Positions 52,806-63,931 of a stretch of 64,000 nucleotides of DNA are shown piece after piece. How positions within the stretch are numbered: position 1 is the first letter of the stretch; each line of letters begins with the position of its first letter. The translations under genes and the position numbers were made by a program. The DNA comes from Auanema rhodensis (Eukaryota > Nematoda > Chromadorea > Rhabditida > Rhabditidae): assembly GCA_964057225.1 (NCBI GenBank), contig CAXKVF010000081.1, forward strand, positions 248,001 to 312,000, written 5' to 3'. The notes below the pieces were generated by a model. It was not told where the DNA came from and did no database searches. It saw only the letters and a list, made by a program, of their open reading frames with translations.

Positions 52806-53685
52806 ATAAAAATTTGTTTTTAGACTAATATGGACATGGGGAATCTTATTTCGAAAACCGCATCTCTTTATCTTTCACGTGAAGCGAGTTACATACCAAG
52901 TGCACATCACGTGTACATTTAATTAGCATAAATTAAAGTTCACGTAAATTTCAAAGTCATGGTTACCATGAACCAATATCAATGAAAATTTGTTTTTAGG
53001 CTAATATGGACATGGGGAATCAAATTTTGAAAACCGCATCTCTTTATCTTTCACGTGAAGCGAGTTACATACCAAGTGCACATCACGTGTACATTTAATT
53101 AGCATAAATTAAAGTTCACGTAAACTTCAAAGTCATGGTTACCATGCACCAATATCAATAAAAATTTGTTTTTAGACTAATATGGACATGGGGAATCTTA
53201 TTTTGAAAACCGCATCTCTTTATCTTTCACGTGAAGCGAGTTACATACCAAGTGCACATCACGTGTACATTTAATTAGCATAAATTAAAGTTCACGTAAA
53301 TTTCAAAGTCATGGTTACCATGCACCAATATCAATAAAAATTTGTTTTTAGACTAATATGGACATGGGGAATCTTATTTTGAAAACCGCATCTCTTTATC
53401 TTTCACGTGAAGCGAGTTACATACCAAGTGCACATCACGTGTACATTTAATTAGCATAAATTAAAGTTCACGTAAATTTCAAAGTCATGGTTACCATGCA
53501 CCAATATCAATAAAAATTTGTTTTTAGACTAATATGGACATGGGGAATCTAATTTTGAAAACCGCATCTCTTTATCTTTCACGTGAAGCGAGTTACATAC
53601 CAAGTGCACATCACGTGTACATTTAATTAGCATAAATTAAAGTTCACGTAAATTTCAAAGTCATGGTTACCATGCACCAATATCA
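52806..53685 (+). repeat. Five monomers; trimer HOR with the preceding units
   Basis: Order: p42T with TTTCGAAAA, p3G/p19G/p41A/p144C, p42T, p42T, consensus. With the last two units of the preceding block this forms a p3G/p19G/p41A/p144C - p42T - p42T trimer repeated at 528 bp (TAGGCTAAT at 52469 and 52997). Confidence 0.88.
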
Positions 53686-56149
53686 ATAAAAATTTGTTTT
53701 TAGACTAATATGGAGATGAGGAATCTAATTTTGAAAACCGCATCTCTTTATCTTTCACGTGAAGCGAGTTACATACCAAGTGCACATCACGTGTACATTT
53801 AATTAGCATAAATTAAAGTTCACGTAAATTTCAAAGTCATGGTTACCATGCACCAATATCAATAAAAATTTGTTTTTAGACTAATATGGACATGGGGAAT
53901 CTAATTTTGAAAACCGCATCTCTTTATCTTTCACGTGAAGCGAGTTACATACCAAGTGCACATCACGTGTACATTTAATTAGCATAAATTAAAGTTCACG
54001 TAAACTTCAAAGTCATGGTTACCATGCACCAATATCAATAAAAATTTGTTTTTAGACTAATATGGACATGGGGAATCTTATTTTGAAAACCGCATCTCTT
54101 TATCTTTCACGTGAAGCGAGTTACATACCAAGTGCACATCACGTGTACATTTAATTAGCATAAATTAAAGTTCACGTAAATTTCAAAGTCATGGTTACCA
54201 TGCACCAATATCAATAAAAATTTGTTTTTAGACTAATATGGACATGGGGAATCTTATTTTGAAAACCGCATCTCTTTATCTTTCACGTGAAGCGAGTTAC
54301 ATACCAAGTGCACATCACGTGTACATTTAATTAGCATAAATTAAAGTTCACGTAAATTTCAAAGTCATGGTTACCATGCACCAATATCAATAAAAATTTG
54401 TTTTTAGACTAATATGGACATGGGGAATCTTATTTTGAAAACCGCATCTCTTTATCTTTCACGTGAAGCGAGTTACATACCAAGTGCACATCACGTGTAC
54501 ATTTAATTAGCATAAATTAAAGTTCACGTAAATTTCAAAGTCATGGTTACCATGCACCAATATCAATAAAAATTTGTTTTTAGACTAATATGGACATGGG
54601 GAATCTTATTTTGAAAACCGCATCTCTTTATCTTTCACGTGAAGCGAGTTACATACCAAGTGCACATCACGTGTACATTTAATTAGCATAAATTAAAGTT
54701 CACGTAAATTTCAAAGTCATGGTTACCATGCACCAATATCAATAAAAATTTGTTTTTAGACTAATATGGACATGGGGAATCTAATTTTGAAAACCGCATC
54801 TCTTTATCTTTCACGTGAAGCGAGTTACATACTAAGTGCACATCACGTGTACATTTAATTAGCATAAATTAAAGTTCACGTAAATTTCAAAGTCATGGTT
54901 ACCATGCACCAATATCAATAAAAATTTGTTTTTAGACTAATATGGAGATGAGGAATCTAATTTTGAAAACCGCATCTCTTTATCTTTCACGTGAAGCGAG
55001 TTACATACCAAGTGCACATCACGTGTACATTTAATTAGCATAAATTAAAGTTCACGTAAATTTCAAAGTCATGGTTACCATGCACCAATATCAATAAAAA
55101 TTTGTTTTTAGACTAATATGGACATGGGGAATCTAATTTTGAAAACCGCATCTCTTTATCTTTCACGTGAAGCGAGTTACATACCAAGTGCACATCACGT
55201 GTACATTTAATTAGCATAAATTAAAGTTCACGTAAACTTCAAAGTCATGGTTACCATGCACCAATATCAATAAAAATTTGTTTTTAAACTAATATGGACA
55301 TGGGGAATCTTATTTTGAAAACCGCATCTCTTTATCTTTCACGTGAAGCGAGTTACATACCAAGTGCACATCACGTGTACATTTAATTAGCATAAATTAA
55401 AGTTCACGTAAATTTCAAAGTCATGGTTACCATGCACCAATATCATAAAAAAATTGTTTTTAGACTAATATGGACATGGGGAATCTAATTTTGAAAACCG
55501 CATCTCTTTATCTTTCACGTGAAGCGAGTTACATACCAAGTGCACATCACGTGTACATTTAATTAGCATAAATTAAAGTTCACGTAAATTTCAAAGTCAT
55601 GGTTACCATGCGCCAATATCAATAAAAATTTGTTTTTAGACTAATATGGACATGGGGAATCTTATTTTGAAAACCGCATATCTTTATCTTTCACGTGAAG
55701 CGAGTTACATACCAAGTGCACATCACGTGTACATTTAATTAGCATAAATTAAAGTTCACGTAAACTTCAAAGTCATGGTTACCATGCACCAATATCAATA
55801 AAAATTTGTTTTTAGACTAATATGGACATGGGGAATCTTATTTTGAAAACCGCATCTCTTTATCTTTCACGTGAAGCGAGTTACATACCAAGTGCACATC
55901 ACGTGTACATTTAATTAGCATAAATTAAAGTTCACGTAAATTTCAAAGTCATGGTTACCATGCACCAATATCAATAAAAATTTGTTTTTAGACTAATATG
56001 GACATGGGGAATCTAATTTTGAAAACCGCATCTCTTTATCTTTCACGTGAAGCGAGTTACATACCAAGTGCACATCACGTGTACATTTAATTAGCATAAA
56101 TTAAAGTTCACGTAAATTTCAAAGTCATGGTTACCATGCACCAATATCA
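53686..56149 (+). repeat. HOR: two 7-monomer units of 1232 bp, second partly replaced
   Basis: Both units (53686-54917 and 54918-56149) start p30G/p34A, p144C, p42T and end p42T, consensus (ATGGAGATGAGG at 53710 and 54942). Monomers 4-5 are p42T, p42T in the first unit but the TCATAAAAAAA opening and p42T/p59A/p144C in the second. The second unit is also part of the long-range copy of 27457-29216. Private changes include TACTAAG, TTTTTAAAC and ATGCGCC. Confidence 0.89.
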
Positions 56150-56325
56150 ATAAAAATTTGTTTTTAGACTAATATGGACATGACGAATCTAATTTTGAAA
56201 ACCGCATCTCTTTATCTTTCACGTGAAGTGAGTTACATACCAAGTGCACATCACGTGTACATTTAATTAGCATAAATTAAAGTTCACGTAAATTTCAAAG
56301 TCATGGTTACCATGCACCAATATCA

Positions 56326-57908
56326 ATAAATATTTGTTTTTAGACTAATATGGACATGATGAATCTAATTTTGAAAACCGCATCTCTTTATCTTTCACGT
56401 GAAGCGAGTTACATACCAAGTGCACATCACGTGTACATTTAATTAGCATAAATTAAAGTTCACGTAAATTTCAAAGTCATGGTTACCATGAACCAATATC
56501 AATAAAAATTTGTTTTTAGACTAATATGGACATGGGGAATCTAATTTTGAAAACCGCATCTCTTTATCTTTCACGTGAAGCGAGTTACATACCAAGTGCA
56601 CATCACGTGTACATTTAATTAGCATAAATTAAAGTTCACGTAAATTTCAAAGACATGGTTACCATGAACCAATATCAATGAAAATTTGTTTTTAGACTAA
56701 TATGGACATGGGGAATCTAATTTTGAAAACCGCATCTCTTTATCTTTCACGTGAAGCGAGTTACATACCAAGTGCACATCACGTGTACATTTAATTAGCA
56801 TAAATTAAAGTTCACGTAAATTTCAAAGTCATGGTTACCATGCACCAATATCAATAAAAAATTGTTTTTAGACTAATATGGACATGGGGAATCTAATTTT
56901 GAAAACCGCATCTCTTTATCTTTCACGTGAAGCGAGTTACATACCAAGTGCACATCACGTGTACATTTAATTAGCATAAATTAAAGTTCACGTTAATTTC
57001 AAAGTCATGGTTACCATGCACCAATATCAATAAAAATTTGTTTTTAGACTAATATGGACATGGGGAATCTTATTTTGAAAACCGCATCTCTTTATCTTTC
57101 ACGTGAAGCGAGTTACATACCAAGTGCACATCACGTGTACATTTAATTAGCATAAATTAAAGTTCACGTAAATTTCAAAGTCATGGTTACCATGCACCAA
57201 TATCAATAAAAAATTGTTTTTAGACTAATATGGACATGGGGAATCTAATTTTGAAAACCGCATCTCTTTATCTTTCACGTGAAGCGAGTTACATACCAAG
57301 TGCACATCACGTGTACATTTAATTAGCATAAATTAAAGTTCACGTAAATTTCAAAGTCATGGTTACCATGCACCAATATCAATAAAAATTTGTTTTAGAC
57401 TAATATGGACATGGGGAATCTTATTTTGAAAACCGCATCTCTTTATCTTTCACGTGAAGCGAGTTACATACCAAGTGCACATCACGTGTACATTTAATTA
57501 GCATAAATTAAAGTTCACGTAAAATTCAAAGTCATGGTTACCATGCACCAATATCAATAAAAATTTGTTTTTAGACTAATATGGACATGGGGAATCTTAT
57601 TTTGAAAACCGCATCTCTTTATCTTTCACGTGAAGCGAGTTACATACCAAGTGCACATCACGTGTACATTTAATTAGCATAAATTAAAGTTCACGTAAAT
57701 TTCAAAGTCATGGTTACCATGCACCAATATCAATAAAAATTTGTTTTTAGACTAATATGCACATGGGGAATCTAATTTTGAAAACCGCATCTCTTTATCT
57801 TTCACGTGAAGCGAGTTACATACCAAGTGCACATCACGTGTACATTTAATTAGCATAAATTAAAGTTCACGTAAATTTCAAAGTCATGGTTACCATGCAC
57901 CAATATCA
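56326..57908 (+). repeat. Four-copy block, copy 3 (9 monomers)
   Basis: p6T/p34A/p35T, p152A, p3G, p8A/p141T (56986), p42T, p8A, the 175-bp p42T unit (now also p144A, GTAAAATTC), p42T, p28C. It lacks the p16C found in copies 1 and 2. Confidence 0.9.
57382..57556 (+). repeat. 175-bp monomer, third copy
   Basis: Same missing T as at 38717, plus p144A (AAAATTCAAA), which it shares only with the copy at 60725. Confidence 0.93.
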
Positions 57909-59844
57909 ATAAAAATTTGTTTTTAGACTAATATGGACATGAGGAATCTAATTTTGAAAACCGCATCTCTTTATCTTTCACGTGAAGCGAGTTACATACC
58001 AAGTGCACATCACGTGTACATTTAATAAGCATAAATTAAAGTTCACGTAAATTTCAAAGTCATGGTTACCATGCACCAATATCAATAAAAATTTGTTTTT
58101 AGAATAATATGGACATGGGGAATCTAATTTTGAAAACCGCATCTCTTTATCTTTCACGTGAAGCGAGTTACATACCAAGTGCACATCACGTGTACATTTA
58201 ATTAGCATAAATTAAAGTTCACGTAAATTTCAAAGTCATGGTTACCATGAACCAATATCAATGAAAATTTGTTTTTAGACTAATATGGACATGGGGAATC
58301 AAATTTTGAAAACCGCATCTCTTTATCTTTCACGTGAAGCGAGTTACATACCAAGTGCACATCACGTGTACATTTAATTAGCATAAATTAAAGTTCACGT
58401 AAATTTCAAAGTCATGGTTACCATGCACCAATATCAATAAAAAATTGTTTTTAGACTAATATGGACATGGGGAATCTAATTTTGAAAACCGCATCTCTTT
58501 ATCTTTTACGTGAAGCGAGTTACATACCAAGTGCACATCACGTGTACATTTAATTAGCATAAATTAAAGTTCACGTAAATTTCAAAGTCATGGTTACCAT
58601 GAACCAATATCAATGAAAATTTGTTTTTAGACTAATATGGACATGGGGAATCAAATTTTGAAAACCGCATCTCTTTATCTTTCACGTGAAGCGAGTTACA
58701 TACCAAGTGCACATCACGTGTACATTTAATTAGCATAAATTAAAGTTCACGTAAATTTCAAAGTCATGGTTACCATGAACCAATATCAATGAAAATTTGT
58801 TTTTAGACTAATATGGACATGGGGAATCAAATTTTGAAAACCGCATCTCTTTATCTTTCACGTGAAGCGAGTTACATACCAAGTGCACATCACGTGTACA
58901 TTTAATTAGCATAAATTAAAGTTCACGTAAATTTCAAAGTCATGGTTACCATGCACCAATATCAATAAAAATTTGTTTTTAGACTAATATGGACATGGGG
59001 AATCTTATTTTGAAAACCGCATCTCTTTATCTTTCACGTGAAGCGAGTTACATACCAAGTGCACATCACGTGTACATTTAATTAGCATAAATTAAAGTTC
59101 ACGTAAATTTCAAAGTCATGGTTACCATGCACCAATATCAATAAAAATTTGTTTTTAGACTAATATGCACATGGGGAATCTAATTTTGAAAACCGCATCT
59201 CTTTATCTTTCACGTGAAGCGAGTTACATACCAAGTGCACATCACGTGTACATTTAATTAGCATAAATTAAAGTTCACGTAAATTTCAAAGTCATGGTTA
59301 CCATGAACCAATATCAATGAAAATTTGTTTTTAGACTAATATGGACATGGGGAATCAAATTTTGAAAACCGCATCTCTTTATCTTTCACGTGAAGCGAGT
59401 TACATACCAAGTGCACATCACGTGTACATTTAATTAGCATAAATTAAAGTTCACGTAAATTTCAAAGTCATGGTTACCATGCACCAATATCAATAAAAAA
59501 TTGTTTTTAGACTAATATGGACATGGGGAATCTAATTTTGAAAACCGCATCTCTTTATCTTTCACGTGAAGCGAGTTACATACCAAGTGCACATCACGTG
59601 TACATTTAATTAGCATAAATTAAAGTTCACGTAAATTTCAAAGTCATGGTTACCATGAACCAATATCAATGAAAATTTGTTTTTAGACTAATATGGACAT
59701 GACGAATCTAATTTTGAAAACCGCATCTCTTTATCTTTCACGTGAAGTGAGTTACATACCAAGTGCACATCACGTGTACATTTAATTAGCATAAATTAAA
59801 GTTCACGTAAATTTCAAAGTCATGGTTACCATGCACCAATATCA

Positions 59845-61251
59845 ATAAATATTTGTTTTTAGACTAATATGGACATGATGAATCTAATTTTGAAAACCGC
59901 ATCTCTTTATCTTTCACGTGAAGCGAGTTACATACCAAGTGCACATCACGTGTACATTTAATTAGCATAAATTAAAGTTCACGTAAATTTCAAAGTCATG
60001 GTTACCATGAACCAATATCAATAAAAATTTGTTTTTAGACTAATATGGACATGGGGAATCTAATTTTGAAAACCGCATCTCTTTATCTTTCACGTGAAGC
60101 GAGTTACATACCAAGTGCACATCACGTGTACATTTAATTAGCATAAATTAAAGTTCACGTAAATTTCAAAGACATGGTTACCATGAACCAATATCAATGA
60201 AAATTTGTTTTTAGACTAATATGGACATGGGGAATCTAATTTTGAAAACCGCATCTCTTTATCTTTCACGTGAAGCGAGTTACATACCAAGTGCACATCA
60301 CGTGTACATTTAATTAGCATAAATTAAAGTTCACGTAAATTTCAAAGTCATGGTTACCATGCACCAATATCAATAAAAAATTGTTTTTAGACTAATATGG
60401 ACATGGGGAATCTAATTTTGAAAACCGCATCTCTTTATCTTTCACGTGAAGCGAGTTACATACCAAGTGCACATCACGTGTACATTTAATTAGCATAAAT
60501 TAAAGTTCACGTTAATTTCAAAGTCATGGTTACCATGCACCAATATCAATAAAAATTTGTTTTTAGACTAATATGGACATGGGGAATCTTATTTTGAAAA
60601 CCGCATCTCTTTATCTTTCACGTGAAGCGAGTTACATACCAAGTGCACATCACGTGTACATTTAATTAGCATAAATTAAAGTTCACGTAAATTTCAAAGT
60701 CATGGTTACCATGCACCAATATCAATAAAAATTTGTTTTAGACTAATATGGACATGGGGAATCTTATTTTGAAAACCGCATCTCTTTATCTTTCACGTGA
60801 AGCGAGTTACATACCAAGTGCACATCACGTGTACATTTAATTAGCATAAATTAAAGTTCACGTAAAATTCAAAGTCATGGTTACCATGCACCAATATCAA
60901 TAAAAATTTGTTTTTAGACTAATATGGACATGGGGAATCTTATTTTGAAAACCGCATCTCTTTATCTTTCACGTGAAGCGAGTTACATACCAAGTGCACA
61001 TCACGTGTACATTTAATTAGCATAAATTAAAGTTCACGTAAATTTCAAAGTCATGGTTACCATGCACCAATATCAATAAAAATTTGTTTTTAGACTAATA
61101 TGCACATGGGGAATCTAATTTTGAAAACCGCATCTCTTTATCTTTCACGTGAAGCGAGTTACATACCAAGTGCACATCACGTGTACATTTAATTAGCATA
61201 AATTAAAGTTCACGTAAATTTCAAAGTCATGGTTACCATGCACCAATATCA
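59845..61251 (+). repeat. Four-copy block, copy 4 (8 monomers)
   Basis: As copy 3 with p141T at 60505, but one p8A monomer is missing, so the 175-bp p42T/p144A unit comes two rather than three monomers after the p141T unit. Confidence 0.9.
60725..60899 (+). repeat. 175-bp monomer, fourth copy
   Basis: Missing T and p144A, identical in both to the unit at 57382. Confidence 0.93.
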
Positions 61252-62835
61252 ATAAAAATTTGTTTTTAGACTAATATGGACATGAGGAATCTAATTTTGA
61301 AAACCGCATCTCTTTATCTTTCACGTGAAGCGAGTTACATACCAAGTGCACATCACGTGTACATTTAATAAGCATAAATTAAAGTTCACGTAAATTTCAA
61401 AGTCATGGTTACCATGCACCAATATCAATAAAAATTTGTTTTTAGAATAATATGGACATGGGGAATCTAATTTTGAAAACCGCATCTCTTTATCTTTCAC
61501 GTGAAGCGAGTTACATACCAAGTGCACATCACGTGTACATTTAATTAGCATAAATTAAAGTTCACGTAAATTTCAAAGTCATGGTTACCATGAACCAATA
61601 TCAATGAAAATTTGTTTTTAGACTAATATGGACATGGGGAATCAAATTTTGAAAACCGCATCTCTTTATCTTTCACGTGAAGCGAGTTACATACCAAGTG
61701 CACATCACGTGTACATTTAATTAGCATAAATTAAAGTTCACGTAAATTTCAAAGTCATGGTTACCATGCACCAATATCAATAAAAAATTGTTTTTAGACT
61801 AATATGGACATGGGGAATCTAATTTTGAAAACCGCATCTCTTTATCTTTCACGTGAAGCGAGTTACATACCAAGTGCACATCACGTGTACATTTAATTAG
61901 CATAAATTAAAGTTCACGTAAATTTCAAAGTCATGGTTACCATGAACCAATATCAATGAAAATTTGTTTTTAGACTAATATGGACATGGGGAATCAAATT
62001 TTGAAAACCGCATCTCTTTATCTTTCACGTGAAGCGAGTTACATACCAAGTGCACATCACGTGTACATTTAATTAGCATAAATTAAAGTTCACGTAAATT
62101 TCAAAGTCATGGTTACCATGCACCAATATCAATAAAAAATTGTTTTTAGACTAATATGGACATGGGGAATCTAATTTTGAAAACCGCATCTCTTTATCTT
62201 TCACGTGAAGCGAGTTACATACCAAGTGCACATCACGTGTACATTTAATTAGCATAAATTAAAGTTCACGTAAATTTCAAAGTCATGGTTACCATGAACC
62301 AATATCAATGAAAATTTGTTTTTAGACTAATATGGACATGGGGAATCAAATTTTGAAAACCGCATCTCTTTATCTTTCACGTGAAGCGAGTTACATACCA
62401 AGTGCACATCACGTGTACATTTAATTAGCATAAATTAAAGTTCACGTAAATTTCAAAGTCATGGTTACCATGCACCAATATCAATAAAAATTTGTTTTTA
62501 GACTAATATGGACATGGGGAATCTTATTTTGAAAACCGCATCTCTTTATCTTTCACGTGAAGCGAGTTACATACCAAGTGCACATCACGTGTACATTTAA
62601 TTAGCATAAATTAAAGTTCACGTAAATTTCAAAGTCATGGTTACCATGCACCAATATCAATAAAAATTTGTTTTTAGACTAATATGCACATGGGGAATCT
62701 AATTTTGAAAACCGCATCTCTTTATCTTTCACGTGAAGCGAGTTACATACCAAGTGCACATCACGTGTACATTTAATTAGCATAAATTAAAGTTCACGTA
62801 AATTTCAAAGTCATGGTTACCATGAACCAATATCA

Positions 62836-63715
62836 ATGAAAATTTGTTTTTAGACTAATATGGACATGAGGAATCTAATTTTGAAAACCGCATCTCTTTA
62901 TCTTTCACGTGAAGCGAGTTACATACCAAGTGCACATCACGTGTACATTTAATAAGCATAAATTAAAGTTCACGTAAATTTCAAAGTCATGGTTACCATG
63001 CACCAATATCAATAAAAATTTGTTTTTAGACTAATATGGACATGGGGAATCTCATTTTGAAAACCGCATCTCTTTATCTTTCACGTGTAGCGAGTTACAT
63101 ACCAAGTGCACATCACGTGTACATTTAATTAGCATAAATTAAAGTTCACGTAAATTTCAAAGTCATGGTTACCATGAACCAATATCAATGAAAATTTGTT
63201 TTTAGGCTAATATGGACATGGGGAATCAAATTTTGAAAACCGCATCTCTTTATCTTTCACGTGAAGCGAGTTACATACCAAGTGCACATCACGTGTACAT
63301 TTAATTAGCATAAATTAAAGTTCACGTAAATTTCAAAGTCATGGTTACCATGCACCAATATCAATAAAAATTTGTTTTTAGACTAATATGGACATGGGGA
63401 ATCTTATTTTGAAAACCGCATCTCTTTATCTTTCACGTGAAGCGAGTTACATACCAAGTGCACATCACGTGTACATTTAATTAGCATAAATTAAAGTTCA
63501 CGTAAATTTCAAAGTCATGGTTACCATGCACCAATATCAATAAAAATTTGTTTTTAGACTAATATGCACATGGGGAATCTAATTTTGAAAACCGCATCTC
63601 TTTATCTTTCACGTGAAGCGAGTTACATACCAAGTGCACATCACGTGTACATTTAATTAGCATAAATTAAAGTTCACGTAAATTTCAAAGTCATGGTTAC
63701 CATGCACCAATATCA
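62836..63715 (+). repeat. Five mosaic monomers near the right edge
   Basis: Order: p3G with p34A/p119A (a hybrid not seen elsewhere), p42C (ATCTCATT) with CGTGTAGCG, p3G/p19G/p41A, p42T, p28C. The ATCTCATT marker links this stretch to segmental blocks A and B (34701, 42795). Confidence 0.87.
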
Positions 63716-63931
63716 ATAAAAATTTGTTTTTAGACTAATATGGACATGAGGAATCTAATTTTGAAAACCGCATCTCTTTATCTTTCACGTGAAGCGAGTT
63801 ACATACCAAGTTTCTCTTTATCTTTCACGTGAAGCGAGTTACATACCAAGTGCACATCACGTGTACATTTAATTAGCATAAATTAAAGTTCACGTAAATT
63901 TCAAAGTCATGGTTACCATGCACCAATATCA
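63716..63931 (+). repeat. 216-bp monomer with a 40-bp internal duplication
   Basis: A p34A unit in which the segment TCTCTTTATC...CCAAGT is present twice (63773-63811 and 63813-63851), with one extra T between the copies. The repeated part covers p57 to p95, including the TTCACGTGAA palindrome, so this unit has three CACGTG sites. The following monomer is again p34A. Confidence 0.93.

Larger units (their letters stand above)
56150..59668 (+). repeat. HOR: 20-monomer unit of 3519 bp, first copy
   Basis: Opens with p34A/p35C (ATGACGAATC) plus GAAGTGAG. It then contains four-copy block copy 3 (56326-57908), a p34A/p119A unit, a consensus unit with AGAATAATATGG, and eight units of p3G/p41A, p8A, p42T and p28C. 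The opening marker recurs at 59701, 3519 bp on (20 x 176 - 1). Unit two follows the same order but lacks one p8A monomer between the p42T units after the p141T marker. Confidence 0.91.
59669..62835 (+). repeat. Second copy of the 20-monomer HOR (19 monomers before divergence is complete)
   Basis: Starts like 56150, but its first bases carry p3G, so the crossover lies inside the first monomer. It includes four-copy block copy 4 (59845-61251), p34A/p119A, the AGAATAATATGG consensus unit (61444, 3343 bp after 58101), then p3G/p41A, p8A, p3G/p41A, p8A, p3G/p41A, p42T, p28C. Near the end the order differs from the first copy (a p8A monomer where the first has p3G/p41A). Confidence 0.88.

Noticed and set aside
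57978-58208. 76-aa reading frame on the minus strand
   Set aside because: It is satellite sequence read across a monomer boundary and opened by two chance substitutions. It has no recognisable domain or promoter, and no conservation except its duplicate at 61321-61551.
61321-61551. Identical 76-aa reading frame on the minus strand
   Set aside because: Copy of the one at 57978-58208 created by the tandem duplication with 3343-bp offset; it is not evidence of selection.
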